Assembly (NCBI GenBank): GCA_005281725.1
Contig: SSBO01000007.1
Span: forward strand, 3,354,402-3,418,401
DNA length: 64,000 nucleotides
Reading direction: 5' to 3'
Source: Wuchereria bancrofti
Taxonomy: Eukaryota > Nematoda > Chromadorea > Rhabditida > Onchocercidae
Shown here: positions 19,201 through 29,468 of the stretch, piece after piece
How the letters are laid out: each line of letters starts with the position of its first letter
How positions within the stretch are numbered: the first letter of the stretch is position 1
Translations under genes and position numbers: made by a program
Notes under the pieces: model-generated
Database searches by the model: none
The model's input: the letters and a program-made list of their open reading frames with translations, nothing else
Told to the model about the DNA's origin: nothing

Positions 19201-21893
19201 CACATTTTTTACTTAAAAATTTTTTTGTTTTTGCTAAAACATGACTCATTTGGGCCTTGCTGTGTTTTGATTTTAAATTAAATCCATTTTTATTGTTATT
19301 TTTGTTATTTATTTTTCAGTTAACTTTTTTCTATATACTCTTTTCATGTTTGCCACATGAATCTTATTCATCTAGCTGATCAAGTGGATCTCTATGATAA
19401 ACTACCAGATGGATGGCTGTCAGGTTCTGTACCAGATGGATGGTTGTCAGGTTCTGTAAAGCGTCCCCATCATGTGTGCCTAACGATTTGGGGAACCCTG
19501 GTAAGTAATGATTTCGACTAAATTGATAAAATATTTGTGCTCATACGCTGCTTTAGGTAAAGATGTGTAAATAAAGGTATATAAAATGTGTTATATAAAA
19601 GTGTGTCATATATGATTACGTATATTGTATGAGGATGTTGACAGGATCAAATAGTGAGTAGATAATTTTAAAGTGGTTAACGAGCCGAAAGGATAAACGT
19701 GCGTAGCATATACGCCTCAGTCCACACGTAAACAAGTAAGATTAACAAATCGTGAAACGATACACTGCAGTTCAGTCAAGGATCAATTTGTAACGCCAAA
19801 TGAATGGTCGGTAAAATCAGCAAAATAAGGACCGCAAGATAGAGTCGATGTAATACATAGAGTTCACTGCCAAAAGAAGAGGAATTCTCGAACCATTTAA
19901 AAGAAGTGGATCAACAGAGTGAAGGCAGATTCGATTCGACATATTGATACAATGACAGATTCGACAGATTAAACATTGGACTTGAGTTAAGCAGTACTGT
20001 TCGGCAGTTTGACAATTTATCAAGCAATAGTTCCACAAAAAAAAAACCGACAGTGGAGTGAAAATAGAAGCAAAAACAATAGTAGAGTGAAATTACAACT
20101 AGTGAATATTCAGCGGACTGTTGGTATCCTTTAATGTTTACTATCTGTTCATTTTTTCCTATTATTGTATAAAACCGATATTATACGATATTGATATGTG
20201 GAGCTACGACAACAACAAGAACATACTGTGAAATCTTTCCCGACACCTTACAATTTGTAAAATATTGGCTTTCTAGATAACAGTTTCATAAATATAAGTG
20301 ATTTTGTATAAGAATTATTGAGGAAGAATTGTCAAGGAAAGATATGATAACTTTCACTTTCACTAATCTGTTTTACAGCGGTTGAACCATGACTGTGCAC
20401 GAGCACGTATACATCCCACGATACGGCCGAGTGGAGGGATCTCAGTCTGAAATTCATTTTGACGTGTTGGGATTATTTCTGTACACGCAATCAAGACAAA
20501 AGGTAGTATTTCGAAAAAAAATCGCAATTGTTTTCATGTTTTTTGATTGTCAGTTGCTGGGATGAAGACGGTGATGGTATATGGTCGAAAACTCTGGTAC
20601 CGCTGATCAGACATACGATGCTTGGAAACTTTTGTCGAGAGCACGAGCTGTATTTAGGAAATGCTATGGAATGGTGAATATTATAATTTTGATGAATAGT
20701 CAGAAAGTGCCAAAATAATTATGCCTGACCAGCTTTGTGGCAATGGTTTCTGATGTCTATTTCACCAGAAATTGCTCACGACGTAAGATTGACAGTTTTT
20801 AGTGGAACATTGTGTCTAATTCCTTCTTTAGATTATAAATTGTAGCTGAAATCAAAAATTGACTTATAATCAATGGAAAAAACTTTTTTTTATATATTTC
20901 ATACTTCGTTATTATTTTTAGTGAATAGTCTTAAAATACTCCAATCTTGATTGTCTGTTTGAAAAGGTGTAAATATATCATTCTGTTGATGAGTGGTCAA
21001 AATAAATTATTCAATTTTATTAAATAATATTTTTGTCTTGAAAATATGAAAGAGAGTTCCGGCACCTAGTATGCTTATTATAACTTGGTTCCTAATTTTA
21101 AATTTCTTTTTCAAAAATCTTGTCTATATTCATTTTATTATAGCTCTTACCACTGTCACACATCAAATCGGCACTTAATCAAATCTACAGTTCAAACATC
21201 TTGAATTTTGCGGGTGGGCGATTAGGAGCTGTAAATGGAATGAGGAAAGACGGCACTGTTGGAAGACGACATTTGCAAGCAGACGAAATGTGGGTTGGTG
21301 TAACTTATGCGTTGCAGCATCATTTATACAGCAGGTATTTTTTATTGATTAAGTAGTCATATGTGAACTTTCATTATTCAACTTCTAATTTTGCTTGGTG
21401 GTGGTAATAAAGGCATATAAAAGTAGATTCTCGAAATTTTTTTTTTGAATCTTTGGATGTATGAAGTTTTATTTTTATAGAAATATTCATATTTATATGA
21501 TGCAGGTTTTGATCCACATAAAATACATTGGTATATTGTAAGTTTTTCTAACGCGTTAAAATTTCATAATTTTTATTAGTCACCTAGCCCTGTTTGAATT
21601 TTCAAAATTATCCCACATAGTGTTTAAATTTTTAAATTCTTTTACAGGGTGATATTCAACGTGGTTTTGATACTGCGTGGGGTTGTTACGATGCATGCTA
21701 CAATCGTTTTGGTTTATAGTACTAGACCCCTGAAGCCATTTATGAAAACCCTTTCTACCATAAAATTAGTTATATGCGACCATTGAGTATTTGAGCCGTT
21801 CAGTGGACATTACTTAGGCAGTTCAAGATTTTTGAGCGTAATTCAGCCGTTTTGAATCGTATTTATACTGATATTCCGAAGCTTTATCGTTAG
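16240..21893 (+). pseudogene. GBA2: Decayed non-lysosomal glucosylceramidase (GBA2-like) gene
   Basis: GBA2 hydrolyses glucosylceramide outside lysosomes (bile-acid beta-glucosidase, GH116 family). Family blocks appear in the right order: about 16310-16460 (LPFLRRYFIFWLKSIG), 16658-16793 ([19 protein letters not shown]), 16930-17050, 17203-17298 (GLYPRFWTYYSI), 17348-17515, 17963-18128 (ending VWDMPIVQFGGG), 18190-18268, 18505-18640 (ITDGGSIWFE, then QYGRFAYLQ), 18776-18890 (NTYDVHFYA), 19380-19500, 20430-20500 (WRDLSLKFIL), 20560-20640 (ADQTYDAW), 21145-21335 (FAGGRLGAVNGM, ADEMWVGVTYALQ) and 21650-21893. The gene is broken. Nonsense codons replace conserved residues at 18266 (Trp to TAG), 18513 (Tyr to TAA), 18836 (Trp to TAG), 21723 (Gln to TAG) and 21792 (Trp to TGA), with further stops at 16278, 20697 and 21717. 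Frameshifts fall near 17650, 19476 (extra tg), 20579 (extra at) and 20740. Splice signals are largely still visible, so this is a dead original gene, not a processed copy. Sequencing error cannot explain this many lesions. Confidence 0.9.
19404..19457 (+). repeat. 27-bp tandem duplication within the GBA2 pseudogene
   Basis: Two adjacent 27-bp units, 19404-19430 and 19431-19457, differ at one base (ggctgtc versus ggttgtc). They translate in frame as PDGWLSGSV twice. A 2-nt frameshift follows about 20 bp later. Probably replication slippage after or during decay of the gene. Confidence 0.85.
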
Positions 21894-23389
21894 AAGTGGA
21901 GGAAAAAGACATGCTGTAAAGAGTATAGTCAGGCACCAGTTGTGAAGCTTGGGACATCTGATTCTTGTAGATTAGAGTCGAATTGGACTCTCGTATGCTC
22001 AAGAGTCTTCCTTGTTTGCTATTGTAATTAGTACAGACGAATGCTTTGAGTGAAAGATCTGTTATAAGGATTTTATTCGCTAGCAACCACGATACAAATC
22101 TATACCGAGAATATGCTTACAAGTTCGTAGTATTTGCTAAAAGAAGGGGTACAAAATAAATAGTTCCCTACGTGAAATATGAATTTGGAACGATTGTTTA
22201 ATGGGTGAAAAAGACAATCCTTAGTTCTATGGATGTAATATGATTTTATTTGATGTATTTTACGTTATTTGGAGGTTCGCGAGACTTATTTCGAGTTTCG
22301 CGACACCAGCTCCGAAAATTCTTAGCGTTTTAGAGAATACATATTTTGGATTCCTCGCTTTACCAGTACAGTAAGTTTGGAAAAATCACGTGTAATTGCA
22401 GAGATGACTTTGGATTTTATTCTCATCTGAACTTTTTTAAAGGAATTTCTGATGCGATGTCTTTGATAATTCCTACTCCGGAACACTCGTTTTGGCGAGG
22501 AACTATACTGATAGTATTCGAAGAGATTGCTAGAGAGAAAGAGGCATGGGTCATTAAGCTTCCTGAAAATGAAATACAATCTTCTAAGCATTTCTGAATC
22601 TCTTCCAGTTCTTTCTTCCGCATTGAGGAAAACTTCTTGGGAGAGTCTATTCGGCCTTGTAAACTGACGTAAGAATAATCTAATGCCAAATAAAACAACG
22701 AACTTATTCGTGATTTCATAATATTAGATATTATTTATACGGCATTTGCCTTGTTAATGTCCATTTACTTTCGTAGTGTTTCTCGAATTAGGATTATCTT
22801 AAAAGAACACTATGTTGAAATTTCTTGACTCAGTGAAAGATATAAATGCGTTTCTATTATAATACCATTGTGAAGAGTCGATTGTTTAATTGCTTATTTC
22901 AAAAACAAGTGAAATTGATTGCTTACGAGCTCCTTTGCCAAAGTCATGCTCCCCTTAATCTTGTTCTGCAGAAAGAAAATCTGACCTTGTGGCTGTATTT
23001 CAAGGCTTAAAATTCTTTGGGATGAGAATATTGCTGTATTGTAAAAACGGATTACTGTTATTTCTTCCTACATTAGTTATTCACAATATGATTAAATGAT
23101 GCATTGCGGAATATATTAACAATGTACAAGGGAGAATAACGAAATGATTTATCCTTAAAAGGGTAAATTAGGAAACAGTCAGAATCATTACTAATAGCAC
23201 AGCGTAATGTGAGATGTACAGCAATAATAAACATCCATAACACCGTATCGGAATTCTGCTTGATTCTCACAAAAATTGGTCTTATGATAGAAGTGAACAC
23301 ATCAATAAAATTCGTAGCTCTAGCAAAAAAGTGATCCATATCAAACTAAATATAGCTCCTAAAAAAATTAAGTCGATAAAAATGGCTAG
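21894..23389. other. Gene-poor region before the Pao relic
   Basis: Several overlapping open frames occur around 22320-22720 on both strands, but none has a recognisable domain or convincing splice context. The 5' part of the Pao relic may extend into this interval in an unrecognisable state. Confidence 0.35.
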
Positions 23390-24990
23390 TATTATTTTTC
23401 AGATAGAGATCGATTCTGAAAATTAGAATTCATAAGCAGACTGGAACAACCTAATTCATGATCTTAAACAGACACTAGAACGATTTAAATATCAAATCTA
23501 TTGGCCATGGGAACAAAAATCAAGTTGAGAACCATGGTGGTCTATGCTTCGCTCATTCAAAATCGTTAATAAAACTACAACACTTCACAAATATAATTAA
23601 GTAATTTGTAATGAACTACAATCCAATACAATTGAAAAGATATACTGAAATGGACGAAGTTGGTACTATTCACATTTACCTCACTATGAAGTAACAACTT
23701 GTGAAAAGTCACAACAAAATTAAGAATTGTTTAAGACTCTTCAGCTCACCTTGTGTCGTGGAAGATTTAAAAAATTTTATTTTTGGGAGAGGATACCGAT
23801 ATCGGGGAGATTCGTTGGATGTAGATTAATACCTGGGGTAACACAGGAATACAACAAATCCTTTATCAACAGAAACAATAGTACGATAGATTTGGTAGAG
23901 AAGAATTGAAGTACAAGTAGCGGAAATCCCTTTTTGTGGTCGAACTGCCCCTTGGTTGAACTCTCCTGGTTCTTGGTAAGGACACACACTACATCTGAAC
24001 ATGAGTGACCCTCCTTATATAGCAAGTAATATGCATAAACAAAGTACGTGACTTACGTTTTTGTTTTGTTTAATAAGTTGTTTAATAAGAGAGATAGATA
24101 GGTTTTTGTTTTGTTTAAGAAGTTAACCTGCCGAAAAAGTAATCGGTCTAACAAAGAGCTGTTGACCTGGTTTACAAGCAAATCTAATTACTAGTTGACA
24201 AGCCGCAAAGGACGTCAGTTAAGCAAAAGTTTTTAACCTCGTAGATTCAAGTATAATTTACATTTAGCAGTGTCACAACAAAGAGGTCAACTAAATTAGT
24301 TGATGTCATGTAAACAATGTATGAAAGGTTTACAGCCTAAACATAAGATTGGGAACAAAATCTAAGGTATTTCTTATTCATATTTCCTACTCTCATATAA
24401 TATTTTAGAGTTTCACGATATTAAAATCTGCGACACCTTGAAGGAATAAACGATATCCTATATCGCGGGACCGATTGTTTTCCCAAATTTGGTAGAAGTA
24501 TTCGTTTTAGGATGAAGAAAATTTTGATAACAGCCGACTTGAAAAGGCATTTTTGCAGCTGAAACCGCTTCCGCCAAAGTGAAACTATACTCAATTTTTT
24601 TGGTTAAGAGATATTCAAGGAGAACTAACCGAAGACAATATAGTATGTTAATGTTCTCAAAAAGTTCCATTTGAAATGATAACATCTCCTTTTTTATTAT
24701 CAACTCTTAACCGTCATCCAGAAATTTATGGAAGCGGAATTGCCTTGGATACAGGTATCAGAAAAGACTTTTACGGCAATGTTATGCTATCAACTAAAGG
24801 AACTGAAGAAGTACTCAACATAATTATGAATAAATCTACTTTTAAAAAAGCTTAATGAACATAAGGGAATTTCTTTCAAATGAGAAAGAATTCAGTACAA
24901 GTATTCTCGAAAACTATCGAAAAGAAGTGAATCAATTTAAGAAAATCCTTGGTGTTAACTAGAGTCTCAAAAGATTTTCTCCCAAAATGT
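23390..24990 (+). mobile_element. Degenerate BEL/Pao LTR-retrotransposon polymerase fragment
   Basis: Pieces of the pol polyprotein of a BEL/Pao retrotransposon are readable in several frames. Left of the solo LTR they include a YQ-WPW-type motif (23479-23517), an IHYLPHYEV-like motif around 23668-23695 and a KLRIV...SSAH motif near 23720-23753. Right of it are an LYRG motif (about 24452-24466), a region resembling the reverse-transcriptase core with an ITADL-like segment near 24515-24545, and a conserved stretch ending about 24840-24960. Stops and frame changes are frequent, so it is inactive. The element is split by a 682-bp insertion (next feature). I could not define its own LTRs or outer ends; the true span may reach beyond both sides. 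Confidence 0.75.
23754..24435. mobile_element. Solo LTR nested in the Pao relic, with 5-bp target duplication
   Basis: The insert begins TGTCGTGG and ends CTGCGACA, giving the TG...CA termini and short inverted repeat (TGTCG/CGACA) of an LTR. It is flanked by identical CCTTG pentamers (23749-23753 and 24436-24440). Removing the insert and one CCTTG brings the interrupted Pao frame back into register. The LTR contains a TATATAG element near 24015 and an internal direct repeat (gtttttgttttgtttaa near 24058 and 24102). No internal coding region remains, which fits LTR-LTR recombination. The family is not identified. Confidence 0.85.
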
Positions 24991-25681
24991 TTTTTCATCT
25001 TAAAACCTTAGAATGAAAGGGGTCTAACAAAAAGAACAATCTACCATTTACAATGTCTCAATATAATACATTCAGATTCTTCATTCCGATTATGATACAA
25101 TTCAAATTATTTCTTCAAAATTTATGAAAAAATCCTTGGAATATGTCCATAAGTAAAGAAGGTAAAGATACGTAGGAATCTTTAATAAGTGAATGGCCAG
25201 CAAGCGTAAAGGAATTACTGCCATTCGTAATATACTTCGAATGTCGTTAAAGACGAAAAACAAAGGCAATAGAATTAACTGATAAACGGATAATCCTTTG
25301 TTACAAAACAATGTAGCTGGAAAGCGAGGAGAATCAGTAAATGAGAATCTCTTTGTCCATAAATTAATTAACCTCGCTTGATACACATTATATTGTATAA
25401 GATATGTGGGAATTAAATGCATGTAATAGACTATTGTAACAAAGAGATATCTATCCTTAAACAAATCTCCTTTCTTCTCAAATTCACATTTATGATCTTT
25501 AGTCTCAATTAACTCCAACACCATCTCTTAATTACAATTAATCATTTTTTACAATTGTCCATTTATAGGGTGGTTGGGGTTTCAGCTCTCTGGTAATGTT
25601 TAGCACTTTTATAACTGTGTAGCATCCGTGCGATATGTATAATGCGTTATTATGATGTTGATTTGTTTTATGTTAAATAAA

Positions 25682-25703
25682 GGATTAATTACCCAAGTTT
25701 GAG
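25682..25703 (+). other. SL1 spliced-leader sequence, copy 1 (one mismatch)
   Basis: Twenty-two nucleotides match the nematode SL1 leader except for A in place of T at position 3. It is followed by GGGCGG rather than a GT donor, so on its own it is not a functional SL RNA gene. Confidence 0.9.
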
Positions 25704-25735
25704 GGGCGGAAAAACAATCGACGAACAACAACGGG

Positions 25736-25757
25736 GGTTTAATTACCCAAGTTTGAG
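25736..25757 (+). other. SL1 spliced-leader sequence, copy 2 (perfect)
   Basis: This is an exact 22-nt SL1 leader, 54 bp after the start of copy 1. It is followed by GTAGCTTACG; the GT would be compatible with an SL RNA splice donor, but I see no well-placed Sm site or SL RNA-like stem-loops downstream. An ATG 42 nt downstream (25799) opens a 20-codon frame beginning MEANATPSLQ and ending TGA (25859). This arrangement resembles the 5' end of a reverse-transcribed, trans-spliced mRNA. Confidence 0.85.
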
Positions 25758-28635
25758 GTAGCTTACGATAAAGCATCAAATTCGAAGTTTCCCGACATGG
25801 AAGCAAATGCAACACCATCTTTACAAATGGATCAAGTGTTGTCTGTTGGCTTATTTTGAAGCCATATTATACACAGGTTTGTAAGATGAAAAAAAAATGT
25901 TTTATGCAGAAATGAGTTACATTAGTTTTATTTTGCATTGAAAGTGATTGGAATCATTCAGTTAACGTTTTCAGTCCTTTTGAGCGATAAAAACAGTGGG
26001 GATCTTGTGTCAACCTAATCGTGAATTATGATGAATAAATTTACCGTATCGTTATTTCTATTACTTAGTTCAACTTGCTTGCTCAATTTGAAAATTGGTA
26101 AAAAATGTCTGTGACATCAATGAATGTCGCGAATCTCAAAATGATTTATACTAAATATGTCTGGACAATAAAATATTTTGTGTTACAAATATTTCTCACT
26201 CGATTCATCGCATAAATTACAATAATTGCTACAATGTCTAATGTGATGAACTATTTAGCTAATTTCTTGTCCTTTTTCCTTACCATGTCTGTCTTCAAAC
26301 GTTAAATTATCGGAAACCAGCACATACGGAAAATGTTTCCGATCTGATAACTAATTATGTTTCAATCATTATGTTATAATCAGATCTTTCTTTACGCAAT
26401 TTTTTATCAGAATGTTTTTTGTAAACCTCTCTTACTCTCTTCCCCTCTTTCTCTCTCTTTATATATATATATATATATTTATAAGGGGGTAAAAAAAGGA
26501 ATAAAGTGATTACTTCGCAATCTTCTTATCCTATTATACTCGCCAATAAAAATTATCCCAAGTATTTCGTGCTATTGCACACTACTAACAAAAAAATCAA
26601 CCACGGCGATTGACTCTACTATTCATAAATCACTCAGAATTGTATTATAACGCCCAAGAAGAAAACCTCTTCCAAAGAAGATAATCAACCTTCACTAAAT
26701 ATTAGATGTATCAAACCAATGTTTTTATCAAAACAAAAATAAAATCCACAACAATTTATCCTATTTTTCATCCAATTCATATGTAAATCCTCCCAGCTCA
26801 AGTTTATATGTCTTAAACGTCTGATAAACCCATACTTTAAATACTTGGCAAATTATTTTAATATTTGGTACTTTTTGGTAAATTCCGATAAAAAATTAAT
26901 TGATAAATTTTTTTGGTAAATTAATTGACATGGAAATTCCATTCCAAAACTAAGTTTATATTTAATGCTTTTTTTGCTTCCGTTACTTATCCCTTCTTCT
27001 ATGCATATTTATCTACTTTCTACGAGGAGCTTTTGTTTCGACAATTAAACAACTATGCTTTCCCAGACTGCGACTCAATCAATTTTCATTGAAACATCGA
27101 AAAATCATTAGTAATCAAGAAATCTTTATCTGTTAACTAATAATTGCCATATAATATTATCACCACTCTTTTAAAAAGAATAAACATTTACAATATTGTG
27201 TCTCTAAATAACAAGTTATTCAAAGCATGAAAGTTCCATGATAATTCTTGCAGAACTAGGGTTTATAAAAAGATGCATTGTCAGCAATCTCGTTCAATGG
27301 ATGTAACGCAAAAGGCATCGAATTACCATACCAAGGCTAAAACCTAATTCAATTTGAAGAGAAAATAACATTCGATCAATGCAAAAATAATTGCTGAACG
27401 TTGCAAATTTATTTCGGATATATTTTCTCTCTCGTTGTAATATATATTTTTTTAACGAATATTTCCTTCTCTACGTTTTCTTGCTGATACCTTACTATTA
27501 ATATTCAGGAAATGAGATCATACAAGGGTTTTCTCTAAGGAAACTCCAACGTTCGCGGATGAATCAGTTTGCTGTTTACTTTATATTTTGACCAATGAAT
27601 GATGCCACACACAAAAGCGAGTGACTTTTTCAATTGATTTTTTCAAACTTTTTCAACTAAGGAGATTTCAACTGCAGTATCAATAACTTTCGGAGATTGC
27701 TTTCTTTCAGAGTCGCAATATGCAGAGATTGAACGTATGCATAATGCAATTATTTTGTGAAGCAGACGACAGTCTCGGAAAAGCATCACGACCGGTCATG
27801 AAAGTTCAAAACGACCAATTCAGAGCAATCACACAAGCTTTAGCGACTATAAGGACAGTTCCAAATAAAGTCGACTGTCTAATGACTAACAATTATCGTT
27901 TTAAGATTCCTCCCGTCCAAGAAACAACTACGAATCATTTCTAGTTGGTTGTCATGTGCAATAAAAATTGATTATATAAATAACAACGACTGTTCATGGG
28001 GATAGTCGTTCTTTTATACAATACATTTTTTAGATGAACTAGAAAGCAACAAGCCAACTTGGACGGAAGGAGGTCAAAATTATTGTTCGATGTTTTACAA
28101 ACAATTAGTTCCCTGAATCCAGTGAAATCACTACATCTACATTTAACAAATCAGTGAAGAGCCTTCAATCCGAAAAGGGATCGATTTCCTCCACAATACA
28201 TCAGACAATCATACATTAGACAACGTTTCGGAAGTTGAATGAATAAAATTACGAAGATTTCGTTTCCTTTACCGGAGTCCTCCCTAATAAACTACCACTT
28301 TTTCAAACATCTCTTTGTATTGAAAATGATTCTACAAATAGGATGCAGAAATTCCTTCCAAAAATTCGTCGGATTATGAAATACAAGCTTCTGTGTTGCA
28401 CGAATTTTTTCTTGTTGGTAAAATAAATATGTTTCAGTCTTCCAGAAGTTTAAAATGACGGCTTGAAAACAAACCGCCTTTTCGTCAACATGAATTATCA
28501 CTTTTTAAAAAAAGAAAAAAACTCAAATTCGAATTAACATTTAAAGAGAAAAACGAGCAATTTTTATAGAATTTATGATGTGATTTTAAATTAATTTATC
28601 CTCAGTTAAATTCATACGATAAAGGGCGTAGAAAC

Positions 28636-29468
28636 TCACCTCAAAATTGCAACTATTCCAGAGGGCATAACTTTACCAGATTGGATGAAACGACTGCCCA
28701 TTATCAGTGTAAGGCCAGAACTAATGGCTGTAAAATAGATCATTAAAAGTGCAAAAATAATAAAATAAATCATGTAATAAGATATAAGAATAGCGGTTGT
28801 ACCTGATAACTGTTGAAAAGCAATATCTAAAACGTAATTAAGTTACTAAGTTGGGGAACTAATGGGTGGACCGCCATTATATATGTATCTTCGGTCAATT
28901 TAGTTCGTCTCGTAGATATTTCATTATAATAATGGTCTCATGTTGGATAATAAAAGAAAATTATTAAACTGAAGAATGGATCTCAACCAGTAAAGCAAAA
29001 CAATTCTTCAGTGAAAGGCCTTTTGCTTAGAAATGATCAGTTATTTAAGCTTTCGGTGCTTCCTATGAAATCCTTCTGATCTTGATGTTGACGATTCCAG
29101 CTTCAAAGTAGGACTAATGAAGGTTAAGCAAGACCTACCTAAAAGCATGGGGTTGTTGTTGAATTGAGCACCAAAACCTGCAGTACCTCCAAAAACAAGT
29201 CCAGCTGCCAGCGATGCGGTACTGCCTGAACGGAAGCAAAAAACTTACTCCTTAAAACCAAATTTCCCCTCCACTGTTACTGCAGTTGCTAAATAAACGT
29301 AGCAATCATAAAGATCTGAGCGAATAATCAATTAACGTTTGTTAATAGCCATAATGATATAATAATAGCCGAAAAGGTATTAAAATGACCTGCTTTCAAG
29401 TAGCCAACGAAACCGCCAACTATGATAATGCCTGCATAGATGAGACCTACCGAGTCGCCCATTTTCAT
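28636..29468 (-). CDS. TMEM14-family small membrane protein
   Basis: Three minus-strand exons, 29468-29390, 29225-29139 and 28727-28636, join in phase to about 85 aa. TMEM14 proteins are small, hydrophobic multi-pass proteins; TMEM14C acts in mitochondrial porphyrin transport, and the others are poorly known. The features are MGDSVGLIYAGIIIVGGFVG (first hydrophobic segment), a G-rich second segment SLAAGLVFGGTAGFGAQ, and SSGLTLIMGSRFIQSGKVMP in exon 3, matching the GK(F/V)MP motif of the family. The ATG follows an acceptor-like tttcag by 2 nt, suggesting SL trans-splicing. The frame closes at TGA 28638-28636, but that TGA overlaps a good donor (AG/GTGAGT). Relatives are about 110 aa with a further membrane segment, so a fourth exon may exist downstream. 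I did not find it with confidence. Confidence 0.85.

Larger units (their letters stand above)
24991..28635. other. Gene-poor tract containing the SL1 relics
   Basis: Apart from the SL1 copies and a TA microsatellite (about 26459-26478, preceded by a CT-rich run), no gene is recognised. A minus-strand frame at 25102-25524 (140 codons) and a plus-strand frame at 27720-27944 (75 codons) lack known motifs and are probably chance or eroded transposon sequence. The missing last exon of the TMEM14 gene could lie near the right end. Confidence 0.4.

Noticed and set aside
22322..22719. Overlapping frames on both strands near 22.5 kb
   Set aside because: Three mutually overlapping frames compete and none has a motif, splice context or family similarity.
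25102..25524. 140-codon minus-strand hydrophobic frame
   Set aside because: Composition is explained by AT-rich sequence on the antisense of possible Pao debris; no known domain.
25736..25860. Functional SL RNA gene
   Set aside because: Although SL1 is perfect and followed by GT, no convincing Sm site at the usual distance, SL RNA fold or neighbouring 5S rRNA gene was seen; kept as a finding instead of an RNA gene call.
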